Shown: positions 1 to 8,304 of the stretch, piece after piece
How positions within the stretch are numbered: the stretch's first letter is position 1
Layout of the letters: each line of letters begins with the position of its first letter
Origin: DASWIP01 sp036397635
Lineage (GTDB): Bacteria > Actinomycetota > AC-67
Assembly (NCBI GenBank): GCA_036397635.1
Contig: DASWIP010000039.1
Location: forward strand, 1 to 49,441
DNA length: 49,441 bases
Direction of reading: 5' to 3'
Made by a program: the position numbers and the translations under genes
The notes under the pieces: generated by a model
What the model saw: the letters and a program-made list of their open reading frames with translations, nothing else
Database searches by the model: none
Told to the model about the DNA's origin: nothing

Positions 1-197
1 ACCCCGATGAGCGTGAGCTCACACGGACCTGAACCGTGCGCGTCTGCCAAGTTCCGCCAGTCCCCCGGCGGGACGACCCCAGAGGAGCCGTCGCGAAGAA
101 GCGAGTTTATCAGCCCCAGCGCGCCGGGTACGCCCTTGCAAGACGGGCCGTTCGGGCCGTACGAACCAGCATCCCGGGGATAGGATGGCGTGACGTC

Positions 198-914
198 GTG
201 GGGATCCTTCGCGAGTTCGAGAGGCGCCTCGAGGGCCTGGTCGAGGGGTTCTTCGCGCGCGCGCTCCCCGGCGGTGGCCTGCAGCCGATCGAACTCGGCA
301 AGCGGATGGTCCGGACGATGGACGAGCAGCGCACGGTCAACCCCTCGGGGGCGACCTACGTCCCCAACGCCTTCGAGTTCCGCCTCGCCGCGCCCGACCA
401 CGAGCGGCTGATCCAGATCGAGTCCACCCTGCGCAAGGAGCTCGCGGCCGTTGCCCGCCGGGCCGCGGCGACCGAGGGCTGGCACCTGGTGGGACCTCCC
501 GAGATCCACATCATCCGCGACGAGGGCATGCGCCGCGGCACTTTCGACGTTCGAGCCGAGTGGGTCGAGGCCGCCACGCCCGAACCGAAGGCCGGCCCTC
601 AGACCCAGTTGATCCAGATGTCGATGGACGCCGACGCCGAGCTGGTGCAACTCGGCAAGACCTCTCGTGCCTGGCCGCTGTCGAAGGACGCGGTCGTGAT
701 CGGGCGCCTCGAGACCTGCGATGTGATCGTGCCCGATCCGGGCGCGTCCCGCCGCCATGCCGAGATCCGGCGCGAGGGTGACGAATGGGTGGTGATCGAC
801 CTGGGCTCGACCAACGGGACGGAGATCAACGGCAAGCGGGTCAACCGCCACCGGCTCGCGCCGGGCGATCGGATCGTGTTCGGAGAGACCACGTTGGAAT
901 TCCGGAGGCCTTAA
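198..914 (+). CDS. fhaA: FhaA-like protein: DUF3662 domain plus C-terminal FHA domain
   Basis: Phosphothreonine-binding adaptor of the cell-wall signalling operon. The N-terminal ~120 residues match the DUF3662 domain (starts GILREFERRLEGLVEGFFAR), followed by a short linker and an FHA domain at about residues 165-236 with the usual GR, SRRH and GSTNGT motifs. The frame stays open upstream to position 36, but the family begins at GILR, and GTG 198 has a purine-rich GGATAGGATGG about 10 bases upstream, so I start there (238 aa). The stop codon directly abuts the GTG of fhaB. In mycobacteria FhaA binds phosphorylated MviN and regulates peptidoglycan precursor flipping; the same role here is inferred from family and context. 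Confidence 0.9.
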   Translation: MGILREFERRLEGLVEGFFARALPGGGLQPIELGKRMVRTMDEQRTVNPSGATYVPNAFEFRLAAPDHERLIQIESTLRKELAAVARRAAATEGWHLVGPPEIHIIRDEGMRRGTFDVRAEWVEAATPEPKAGPQTQLIQMSMDADAELVQLGKTSRAWPLSKDAVVIGRLETCDVIVPDPGASRRHAEIRREGDEWVVIDLGSTNGTEINGKRVNRHRLAPGDRIVFGETTLEFRRP

Positions 915-1361
915 GTGCCCCCGATCGTCCTGACGACCCTGAAGTGGCTGTTCCTGGCGCTGCTGTATCTGTTCATCGCGCGCTCGGTCCGCATCATCTA
1001 CCTGGACCTGGTCGGCCCGCGCGTCCCACGCCAGCGGCAGGCCGGTGCCGGCGGACGGCCCCGCCGGCGCGGGACGCCGCGCTCGGTGATCGTCGCGGAG
1101 CCTGAGAAGCCCTCCCGGCATCTCGCTCTCGACAACGAGGTGACGTTCGGGCGATCCGAGTCCTGCACGGTCCCCCTCGACGACACGTACACCTCGACAC
1201 TGCACGCGCGCCTGTTCGCCAAAGAAGGAGCGTGGTTCGTCGAGGACATGGGTTCGACCAACGGCACCTACCTGAACCGCGTGAAGGTGACGGCCCCGGC
1301 GCCGATCGCCGTCGGCGACGAGATCCGTCTCGGGAAGACGATCCTGGAGATCGGTAAGTGA
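915..1361 (+). CDS. fhaB: FhaB/FipA-like membrane-anchored FHA protein
   Basis: A 148-aa protein with one N-terminal membrane helix (about residues 8-28), a basic linker and a C-terminal FHA domain at about 70-148 (FGRSESC, STLHAR, GSTNGTYLN). The STLHA form in place of SRxHA is typical of this subfamily. In mycobacteria FhaB/FipA is phosphorylated by Pkn kinases and works with FtsZ/FtsQ at division. The GTG start follows the fhaA stop without a gap and the stop overlaps the pstP start (GTGA), so it is translated as part of the operon. Confidence 0.9.
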   Translation: MPPIVLTTLKWLFLALLYLFIARSVRIIYLDLVGPRVPRQRQAGAGGRPRRRGTPRSVIVAEPEKPSRHLALDNEVTFGRSESCTVPLDDTYTSTLHARLFAKEGAWFVEDMGSTNGTYLNRVKVTAPAPIAVGDEIRLGKTILEIGK

Positions 1362-2503
1362 GCGACGGCTTGCGCACCGCCTCGTCCACCGACGTCGGAC
1401 GCGTCCGCGACCGCAACGAGGACGCGATCTTCTGCGGCGAGAATGTCTTCGCCGTGGCCGACGGTCTCGGCGGCCACCGCGCCGGCGAGGTGGCCAGCTC
1501 GCTCGCGCTGGAGCCCATCGCGGCGCTGGATCAGGCGGCACCACGCGAGGCCGCGCGCCGGCTCGCCGACGCAGTCAAGCGCAGCAACCTCTCGGTCTTC
1601 GAACGGTCGCAGGGCCAGGATGAGCTCAAGGGGATGGGCACGACACTGACCGCGGTCGTGGTCGCCGAAGGGACGGCGCACCTCGCACACGTCGGGGACT
1701 CGCGCTGCTATCTGATCCGCGGCGCCGGGATCACGCGCATCTCGCGCGACCACACGCTGGTCGCCCGCATGGTCGACGAGGGCAAGCTGACGCCCGAGCA
1801 GGCCGAGTCCCATCCGCAGCGGTCGATCCTGACGCGCGCGCTCGGCGCCGAGCCGACCGTGGACGTCGAGGAGATCCGCGTACCCCTGGTGGCCGGCGAC
1901 CGGCTGCTGCTGTGCTCGGACGGCCTCACCGGCGTGGTCGGCGACGACGAGCTTCACGCGATCATCAGCGACGGCTCGGACCTGGATGAGATCTCGCAGC
2001 GGCTGATCGATGAAGCGAACGAGCGCGGTGGCCACGACAACATCTCGGTCGTGCTGGTCGACGTCGGCGGATCGATCGCACAGGCGCGCGCAGCCGGTCG
2101 CCTGCCCTGGCGGCGGCGCGAGAGCGCGCGCCGCTTCCCGGTGCGCCCCGTGACCTGGGCCGCGGCGCTCGCCCTCATCCTCGGCGTCGGGTATCTGGGG
2201 GTGACAAGCTGGGTCGACCGCTCCTACTACGTCGGCGTGACCGAGGAGGGAACGGTCGCGATCTTCCGCGGCATCCCTGCGAACGTACCCGGGCTCTCGC
2301 GGCTCGAGGAGCCCACCGAGCTGGATGTCGATGAGGTCAGCAATCCCGCCGTCCGCCGCAGCCTGCAGGAGGGTGTCCGGCAGCCAACGCTCGGGGAAGC
2401 GCGCGCATACGTCGAGCAGCTACTGCGCGACGCCGGCATCGGCATGACGCCCGAATCGGATCCGACCGCGTCGGCGTCGCCGAGCGTGCGGGGGTCGCCG
2501 TGA
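1358..2503 (+). CDS. pstP: PP2C-family Ser/Thr protein phosphatase (PstP)
   Basis: Metal-dependent phosphatase that reverses phosphorylation by the PASTA kinase encoded downstream. The PP2C domain (about residues 1-240) has all metal-binding motifs: RDRNEDA, ADGLGGH, HVGDSR, SDGLTGVV and GGHDNISV. A basic juxtamembrane segment leads to one membrane helix at about 268-288, then an extracellular tail of about 90 residues, the architecture of mycobacterial PstP. The start is a GTG overlapping the fhaB stop and the stop overlaps the rodA start, indicating coupled translation. Confidence 0.93.
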   Translation: MSDGLRTASSTDVGRVRDRNEDAIFCGENVFAVADGLGGHRAGEVASSLALEPIAALDQAAPREAARRLADAVKRSNLSVFERSQGQDELKGMGTTLTAVVVAEGTAHLAHVGDSRCYLIRGAGITRISRDHTLVARMVDEGKLTPEQAESHPQRSILTRALGAEPTVDVEEIRVPLVAGDRLLLCSDGLTGVVGDDELHAIISDGSDLDEISQRLIDEANERGGHDNISVVLVDVGGSIAQARAAGRLPWRRRESARRFPVRPVTWAAALALILGVGYLGVTSWVDRSYYVGVTEEGTVAIFRGIPANVPGLSRLEEPTELDVDEVSNPAVRRSLQEGVRQPTLGEARAYVEQLLRDAGIGMTPESDPTASASPSVRGSP

Positions 2504-3783
2504 GGCCGCGCAACGCGGAGCTCGGGCTGCTGATCCTGTCGTTCGTGATCGCGTTGGGCACCTACGCGCTCGTGGATCTCTCGCGGTCCACCGCGATCGA
2601 CCCCGGCATCGTCGGCTTCGCGGTCCCCTTCGCCCTGCTGGTGGCTGCGGGGCACATCGCGGTCCGGCGCCTGGCCCCGGCGGCCGATCCGCTGCTGTAC
2701 GCGATCGCGGTGCTGCTCTCGGGTTTCGGCTACGGCGTGATCCGCCGCATGGACCCCGACCTCGCCGCGGTGCAGCTCGGATGGATCGCGGTCGGCGTCG
2801 GCGCGTTCCTGCTGACGTTGTTCGTCGTGCGGGACCATCGCAAGCTCGAGCAGTTCCGCTACTCGTTCATGCTGCTCGGCATCGGGCTGCTGCTGCTGCC
2901 GCTGACGCCGATCGGGACCGACCTCGGCCGCGCGGCGCGGCTCTGGGTGCAGGTCGGACCGCTTTCGTTCCAGCCTGCCGAGGCCGCGAAGGTGGTGCTC
3001 GCCGTGTTCCTCGCCGGGTATCTCGCGCAGAAGCGTGAGCTGATGACGCTCGCGGTCGCGCGCATCGGGCCGCTCGGCATCCCCGCGCCGCGCCACTTCG
3101 GTCCACTGCTGCTCGCGTGGGGCGTGTCGCTGGCGATCATGTTCTACCAACGCGACCTGGGATCGTCGCTGCTGTTCTTCTCGCTGTTCGTGATCTCGGT
3201 GTACGCAGCGACCGCCCGCGGCGCGTACGCGGTGGTCGGCATGAGCCTGTTCGGAGCCGGCGTCTGGTTCGCCTACGACCGGTTCGCGCACGTGCGTGCG
3301 CGGATCAGCGACTGGATCGACCCGTGGTCGACGTTCGAGGGCACAGGCCGCCAGATCGCGCAGTCGGCGTTCGCGCTGGGCACCGGCGGGCTCAGCGGCG
3401 TGGGACTGGGTCTCGGCAACCCGCAGCTCATCGACCCGGGCCTGCGGTCGGGCACGCTGCCGACGGACTTCATCTTCGCCGCCATCGGTGAGGAGCTCGG
3501 CTTGCTCGGCACGCTGGCGATCATGCTGCTGTTCGTGCTGATCGTCGCGCGCGGGCTGCACATCGCGCTGCGGTCGCGCGATCAGTTCGGCACGCTGCTC
3601 GCGACGTCGTTGACCGTGATCATCGGGCTGCAGGCGTTCCTGATCATGGGGGGCGTGTCCCGCCTGGTGCCACTCACCGGCATCACCCTGCCGTTCGTCT
3701 CCTACGGCGGATCGAGCCTGGTGGCCAACTGGGTGCTCGTCGCTCTGCTGATCCGGGTGTCCGACGCGGAGGCGGTGCGATGA
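2500..3783 (+). CDS. rodA: SEDS-family peptidoglycan glycosyltransferase (RodA/FtsW)
   Basis: Polytopic membrane enzyme that polymerises lipid II into glycan strands together with the class B PBP next door. It is 427 aa with about 10-12 hydrophobic helices and the SEDS signatures: RDLGSSLLFF (with the conserved Asp), GTGGLSGVGLGLG, FIFAAIGEELGLLG and the C-terminal PLTGITLPFVSYGGSS. The start overlaps the pstP stop and the stop overlaps the pbpA start, so SEDS protein and PBP are translationally coupled. RodA versus FtsW cannot be settled from sequence alone; the symbol follows the mycobacterial operon. Confidence 0.92.
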   Translation: MRPRNAELGLLILSFVIALGTYALVDLSRSTAIDPGIVGFAVPFALLVAAGHIAVRRLAPAADPLLYAIAVLLSGFGYGVIRRMDPDLAAVQLGWIAVGVGAFLLTLFVVRDHRKLEQFRYSFMLLGIGLLLLPLTPIGTDLGRAARLWVQVGPLSFQPAEAAKVVLAVFLAGYLAQKRELMTLAVARIGPLGIPAPRHFGPLLLAWGVSLAIMFYQRDLGSSLLFFSLFVISVYAATARGAYAVVGMSLFGAGVWFAYDRFAHVRARISDWIDPWSTFEGTGRQIAQSAFALGTGGLSGVGLGLGNPQLIDPGLRSGTLPTDFIFAAIGEELGLLGTLAIMLLFVLIVARGLHIALRSRDQFGTLLATSLTVIIGLQAFLIMGGVSRLVPLTGITLPFVSYGGSSLVANWVLVALLIRVSDAEAVR

Positions 3784-5279
3784 ATCGGTCGATCCGACGC
3801 GTTGCGCTGATCCTGGGCCTGGCGTTCCTGGCGCTGTTCGTGAACCTCAACATCGTGCAGCTCGGCAAGTCCACAGAGCTTGCGACCCATCCGCGCAACC
3901 GGCGTTTGCTGATCAAGGAGTACGCGACGCTGCGCGGCGAGATGCTGGTCGGGGACCGGGTCGTGGCCGAGTCGGTGGAATCAGGCGACGAGACCTACCG
4001 GTTCGCGCGCCGGTACCCGCTCGGCCCGCTGTACGGGCACATCACCGGGTACTACTCGTTCTTCTTCGGCGCGGCCGGCCTGGAGCGCAGCTACAACGAC
4101 GAGCTGCTCGGACGGGAACCCGCGACGACCGAGACGCTCGTGGACGAGCTGCTCGGACGGGAAACGCAGGGCAACGTCATCGAGCTGACGCTGGACCACG
4201 AGCTGCAGCGGCTGGCGCGCCGCGCGCTCAGCGGTCAGCGTGGGGCCGTGGCGGCGATCGATCCCCAGACCGGAGCCGTCCTGGCGCTGTACGCCAACCC
4301 GTCGTTCGATCCCACCCCGCTGTCGAAGGGTCCGGTCGAGCAGCAGGAGGTGCAGGCCGCATGGGAGGAGCTGAACGCCGATGAGCGCCGGCCGCTGTTG
4401 TTCCGCGCGACCCAGGAAGCCTATCCACCGGGCTCGACGTTCAAGATCGTGACGGCCGCCGCGGGGCTGCAATTCGGCAAGATGACTCCATCGACCAGCC
4501 TCCCCGATCCGAGCCGGCTGAGCTTGCCGGACACGAACCGAACGCTCAGCAACTTCCAGAACGGGCCGTGCACGGGAGGCGGCAGCATCTCGATGGCGAC
4601 GGGCTTCCGCGTGTCGTGCAACACCACCTTCGCCCAGATCGCGATGCGCGTCGGCAAGCAGAACCTCGCGCGGATGGCCGAGCGGTTCGGGCTCGGTAGC
4701 GCGCCGGACGTGGGCATCGCCACCGTTGCCAGTTGCGTCGTTCGCGTGCCCGGTGTCGGCTGCGGGAACCCGGATGACCTTTCTCGCCCGGCGACCGCCT
4801 ACAGCGGGATCGGCCAGCAGGACGTGCGCGTCACCCCGTTGCAGATGGCGATGGTCGCGGCCGCGGTCGCCAACGGCGGACACCGGATCCGGCCCTACCT
4901 CGTGCAGCGCGTGCTGTCACCCGAAGGCGTGCCGCTGATCGAAACCCAGCCGCAGCTCAGCGACCCGATCATGTCGCAGAAGAACGTCAAGGCGCTGCGG
5001 CAGATGATGATCGACACCGTCCGGTTCGGCACCGGCGCCGTCGTGGGCTTCCAGCGAGCGAGCAGCGGCACGATCGGCGGCAAGACCGGGACGGCGGAGA
5101 CGGGGATCCCGGGGCAGCCCCCGCACGTGTGGTTCGTCGCGTTCGCGCCGGGCATCGCGGTAGCGGCGGTCGTCGAGAACGGCGGCGATCTGGGCGACGC
5201 GGCGACCGGTGGGCGCGTCGCCGGTCCGATCACAAGGGCCTTGGTGGACGAGGTCATGAGCAGGGGAGACTCGTCGTGA
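3780..5279 (+). CDS. pbpA: Class B penicillin-binding protein, transpeptidase (PbpA)
   Basis: Transpeptidase partner of the SEDS protein; cross-links peptidoglycan outside the membrane. It is 499 aa with an N-terminal signal-anchor helix (about 7-25), a short dimerisation region and a transpeptidase domain with all three motifs: SxxK as STFK with nucleophile Ser219, SxN as SCN at 279-281, and KTG at 435-437 (GGKTGTAE). The ATG overlaps the rodA stop. A 70-bp gap with a weak hairpin separates it from pknB. Confidence 0.93.
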   Translation: MNRSIRRVALILGLAFLALFVNLNIVQLGKSTELATHPRNRRLLIKEYATLRGEMLVGDRVVAESVESGDETYRFARRYPLGPLYGHITGYYSFFFGAAGLERSYNDELLGREPATTETLVDELLGRETQGNVIELTLDHELQRLARRALSGQRGAVAAIDPQTGAVLALYANPSFDPTPLSKGPVEQQEVQAAWEELNADERRPLLFRATQEAYPPGSTFKIVTAAAGLQFGKMTPSTSLPDPSRLSLPDTNRTLSNFQNGPCTGGGSISMATGFRVSCNTTFAQIAMRVGKQNLARMAERFGLGSAPDVGIATVASCVVRVPGVGCGNPDDLSRPATAYSGIGQQDVRVTPLQMAMVAAAVANGGHRIRPYLVQRVLSPEGVPLIETQPQLSDPIMSQKNVKALRQMMIDTVRFGTGAVVGFQRASSGTIGGKTGTAETGIPGQPPHVWFVAFAPGIAVAAVVENGGDLGDAATGGRVAGPITRALVDEVMSRGDSS

Positions 5280-5286
5280 GCGTCGT

Positions 5287-5310
5287 CCGAACCCGGCTGG
5301 TACGGTTCGG
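5287..5310 (+). terminator. Inverted repeat between pbpA and pknB (possible attenuator)
   Basis: The arms CCGAACC (5287-5293) and GGTTCGG (5304-5310) enclose a 10-base loop in the 70-bp gap between pbpA and pknB. There is no T-tract, so it is more likely an attenuator or processing site than a strong terminator. Confidence 0.3.
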
Positions 5311-5349
5311 ACTCGCTGCGCATTCGGCAGCATGGAGGGAAGCAGCGCT

Positions 5350-7137
5350 TTGACCACGTTGTCCGATCGATACGAGCTATCCGACCAGCTCGGTGCAGGT
5401 GGGATGGCCGAGGTATACCTCGGGCGCGATCGCGTGCTCGGGAGAACGATCGCGGTCAAGACGCTGCACCGGCAGTATGCAGGCGACCCGCAGTTCATCG
5501 AGCGATTCCGGCGCGAGGCGCAGTCCGCTGCGGCGCTGAACCATCCCAACATCGTCGGCGTCTACGACACCGGCTCGGACAACGGCACCTACTACATCGT
5601 GATGGAGTACGTCGAGGGACGCACGCTGCGCGACGCGATCCGCGAGGAAGGGCCGCTGCTGCCCGAGCGCGCGGCCGAAATCGCCGCCGAGGTCTGCGAG
5701 GGGTTGTCGTACGCGCACTCGCACGGGATCGTGCACCGGGACGTGAAGCCGGCGAACATCATGCTCACGCCCAACGGTGTGGTGAAGGTCGCCGACTTCG
5801 GCATCGCGCGCGCCATCTCTGGGGACACCGTGACGCAGACCGCGATGGTGCTCGGGACCGCGCAGTACTTCTCTCCCGAGCAGGCGCAGTCCGCCCCGGT
5901 GGACGCGCGCAGCGACATCTACTCCCTGGGGATCTGCCTGTACGAGATGCTCACGCGGCAGGTGCCGTTCACGGGGTCGTCGCCGGTCGCGATCGCGTAC
6001 AAGCACGTCAAGGAGGACCCGATCCTGCCGTCGCGCCTGAACGACGACGTGCCGCCCGAGCTCGAGGCGATCGTCATGAAGGCGATATCGAAGAATCCGA
6101 ACAACCGCTACCAGAACGCTGAGGAGATGCGCGAGGACCTGCTGCGTGCGCTGCACGGACGTCCGGTGCACGCGACACCGGTGCTCGCGGACGTGACCGG
6201 GGTCATCGACCCGATCGGCGACGATACCGTGGTGGTCGAGCGTCGGGGTGGGACGACCACGACCTATCGGCGCCCCCCGTCCGAAGAGGAGAAGCGGCGG
6301 CGGACCGGCATCATCCTGCTCGGCGTGATCGTCGCGGCGATCCTCGGCATCGCGGCGTGGGCCCTGATCGGCATCCTCGGCGAGCCGTCGATGGTGCGCG
6401 TCCCCGACGTGATCGACCGCCCGCTGGAAGAGGCCAAACAGATCCTCACCTCCCGGAGACTGGCCTTCGACGTCCTGGCGCCGCAGAGCCACCCGGAGAT
6501 CGAGGAAGGAAACATCGTCGCGCAGGATCCGCCGGCCGACGAGGTGGTCGAAGAGGGAACGACGGTCAAGCTGACACCGTCGGGCGGCCCGGAGTTGATC
6601 GAGGTCCCCGACGTGACCCGCAAGACCGAGGCCAACGCGCGAGCGCTGATCGAGGACGCCGGTCTCGAGGTCGGAGACGTCAGCAGACGGCCGGACTCCA
6701 CGGTTCCCCAAGGCGTGGTGATCAGTCAGGATCCCACCGGTGGAGTCCTGGTGACGGTGGAGCGGAAGGTGAACCTGGTCGTATCGTCGGGCCCGCCGAC
6801 CGCGGTGGTCCCCAACGTGGTCGGCCGCAGCGAGGAGGACGCGCGCTTCCTGCTCGAGAACGCGGGGTTCCGGGTCGCGGAGCCCAGAACGGAGCCGCAG
6901 GGGCCCGAGTGTGACGAGCCCGACGGGATCGTGTGCCGGCAGTCTCCCGAGGCGGGCGAGCGCGTGCAGGAAGGATCGACGGTCACGATCTTCATCGCCG
7001 AGGCGGAGGAGGAGCCGCCGGCCGATCCGCAATGCAGCGACGGGATCGACAACGACGGAGACGGTCAGACCGACTTCGGCCCGGGCGGCGACCCCGACTG
7101 CACCAACCCCAACGACGACGACGAGTCCGCACCGTAA
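5350..7137 (+). CDS. pknB: PASTA-domain Ser/Thr protein kinase (PknB) with an unusual Cys/Asp-rich tail
   Basis: Receptor kinase sensing peptidoglycan fragments or lipid II. The cytoplasmic kinase domain (about 1-270) has GAGGMAEVY, catalytic Lys37, HRD with Asp131 and DFG with Asp149, plus a Thr-rich activation loop. A membrane helix lies at about 318-342. Outside are three PASTA repeats (about 346-410, 415-482, 483-555). The last ~35 residues are odd: CSDGIDNDGDG to a second Cys (C562 to C584), an Asp-rich motif resembling Ca-binding tails of secreted proteins. ATG 5332 is in frame, but TTG 5350 sits 9 bases after GGAGGGA and gives the typical TTLSDRYEL start. It is the only kinase in the operon; mycobacteria have two. 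Confidence 0.92.
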   Translation: MTTLSDRYELSDQLGAGGMAEVYLGRDRVLGRTIAVKTLHRQYAGDPQFIERFRREAQSAAALNHPNIVGVYDTGSDNGTYYIVMEYVEGRTLRDAIREEGPLLPERAAEIAAEVCEGLSYAHSHGIVHRDVKPANIMLTPNGVVKVADFGIARAISGDTVTQTAMVLGTAQYFSPEQAQSAPVDARSDIYSLGICLYEMLTRQVPFTGSSPVAIAYKHVKEDPILPSRLNDDVPPELEAIVMKAISKNPNNRYQNAEEMREDLLRALHGRPVHATPVLADVTGVIDPIGDDTVVVERRGGTTTTYRRPPSEEEKRRRTGIILLGVIVAAILGIAAWALIGILGEPSMVRVPDVIDRPLEEAKQILTSRRLAFDVLAPQSHPEIEEGNIVAQDPPADEVVEEGTTVKLTPSGGPELIEVPDVTRKTEANARALIEDAGLEVGDVSRRPDSTVPQGVVISQDPTGGVLVTVERKVNLVVSSGPPTAVVPNVVGRSEEDARFLLENAGFRVAEPRTEPQGPECDEPDGIVCRQSPEAGERVQEGSTVTIFIAEAEEEPPADPQCSDGIDNDGDGQTDFGPGGDPDCTNPNDDDESAP

Positions 7138-7207
7138 CGACGACAACGAGGCCGAGCCGCAGCCACACGCGGGCCCACCCCGTCCCGCCTCTCCAGGATG
7201 GATCCGC

Positions 7208-7858
7208 TCACGAAGCCGTCGCGCGACTCGGGTTTGGGCGGGTCGGCTCCGGGGTCGGCTCCGGGTTCGGCGGGGCGGCCCGCTCGAGGAAGTTGGCGAG
7301 CAGCCGCATGCCTTCGGTGGTCAGAACGCTCTCGGGATGGAACTGCACGCCCTCGATCGGATACTCGCGATGGCGCATCGCCATCACCAGCTCGTCGTGC
7401 GTCTCGGCCGTCACCTTCAGCTCCTTCGGCAGCGAATCGCGCGCGACGATCAACGAGTGGTAGCGGGTCGCCTCGAACGGGATCGTCATCCCGTCGAGCA
7501 CGCCTTCGCCGCGGTGGTAGATCGCCGAGACCTTTCCGTGAAGCAGCTCGGGCGCGCGCGCGATCCGGCCGCCGTAGACGTAGCCGATGCATTGGTGCCC
7601 CAAACAAACGCCAAGGATCGGCGTCGTCGGTCCCAGGTCGCGCACGACGTCGTTCGATATCCCGACGTCGCGGGGGTTCTCCGGCGTGCCCGGTCCGGGC
7701 GAGATCACGATCCCGTCGGGGCCGAAGTCGCGCACCTGCTCGATGCTCCACGCATCGTTGCGCACCACGGTGGGCAAGGCGCCCAGCTCGGCCAGCTCTT
7801 GGACCAAGTTGTAGGTGAACGAGTCGTAGTTGTCGATGACCAGGATGCGCGCGCTCAT
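7208..7858 (-). CDS. trpG: Anthranilate/aminodeoxychorismate synthase glutamine amidotransferase (TrpG/PabA)
   Basis: Class I glutamine amidotransferase subunit that supplies ammonia to the chorismate-using subunit in tryptophan or folate synthesis. It has IDNYDSFTYN, the oxyanion loop PGPGTPE, nucleophile Cys85 (GVCLGHQ), and His174/Glu176 (FHPES), with a Pro/Glu-rich tail after the domain. A GTG at 7864 could also start it, but ATG 7858 fits the family better. No TrpE/PabB partner is present in the window; trpG beside pknB is the actinobacterial arrangement. It converges on pknB and diverges from the small lipoprotein gene across only about 20 bp. Confidence 0.92.
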   Translation of the reverse strand: MSARILVIDNYDSFTYNLVQELAELGALPTVVRNDAWSIEQVRDFGPDGIVISPGPGTPENPRDVGISNDVVRDLGPTTPILGVCLGHQCIGYVYGGRIARAPELLHGKVSAIYHRGEGVLDGMTIPFEATRYHSLIVARDSLPKELKVTAETHDELVMAMRHREYPIEGVQFHPESVLTTEGMRLLANFLERAAPPNPEPTPEPTRPNPSRATAS

Positions 7859-7869
7859 CTGCACGAGAT

Positions 7870-7875
7870 TACGCT
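7870..7875 (+). promoter_or_regulatory. Candidate -10 box of a leaderless promoter
   Basis: TACGCT ends 6 bases before ATG 7882 and no ribosome-binding site is visible, so transcription would begin at or next to the start codon. Confidence 0.4.
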
Positions 7876-7881
7876 ATCGGC

Positions 7882-8304
7882 ATGCGTCGCCGCGAGGTTT
7901 GTCTGTTGCTGCTCGCCTTCACGGTGGCAGGCTGCTCGAGCAACGGATCCCATCCGCCGGCCGAGGCCGCTCCGATCGCGCGCGAGCTGTGGCGAGCCGC
8001 CCAGAACGCCGACCTGGAAGAGGTCCAGCGGCTGATCCGGGCGTGCGCGGATCCCTTGGTGGCCTACCCGGACGACGACGGCCGGACGTTCACGGCGCGC
8101 GAGCTGGCGCGCGCAAGGCTGGACGGCCTGGTCGGCCCGCCGCTCGACACGCAGGACCAGGTCGCGCTCGCGCTCGCCGAGGACTTGCTTCGCGAGGCCG
8201 AGGAGGACTGGGACGAACGCTGCGCCCGTGCGCCGGTACAGGCCCGTGCGCCCGGGCACGACGCGCGTGCGCCGGTGCAGGCCCGTGCCCCGCGACGCTC
8301 CTAG
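7882..8304 (+). CDS. Small predicted lipoprotein of unknown function
   Basis: A 140-aa protein. Residues 1-18 form a lipoprotein signal: basic start MRRR, hydrophobic core, then VAGC with the lipidated Cys followed by SSNGS. The middle is helical and charged, without a domain I recognise. The C-terminus contains two copies of a 13-residue basic unit beginning RAPVQARAP, encoded by near-identical 23-base repeats 39 bases apart. Its stop codon shares CTAG with the stop of the convergent acyl-CoA ligase gene. Codon bias is like its neighbours. Confidence 0.65.
   Translation: MRRREVCLLLLAFTVAGCSSNGSHPPAEAAPIARELWRAAQNADLEEVQRLIRACADPLVAYPDDDGRTFTARELARARLDGLVGPPLDTQDQVALALAEDLLREAEEDWDERCARAPVQARAPGHDARAPVQARAPRRS
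8227..8288 (+). repeat. Two-copy 23-base direct repeat in the lipoprotein 3' end
   Basis: Copies at 8227-8249 and 8266-8288 differ at one base and are spaced 39 bases (13 codons), producing the duplicated RAPVQARAP peptide. Confidence 0.7.

Noticed and set aside
13..22. GTGAGCTCAC palindrome near the left edge
   Set aside because: Ten bases only and the upstream context is outside the window; no basis to call it a site.
4098..4163. A 21-base direct repeat in pbpA (DELLGRE twice)
   Set aside because: The protein length matches the family in this region, so it is not an added duplication; probably coincidental similarity of two charged helices.
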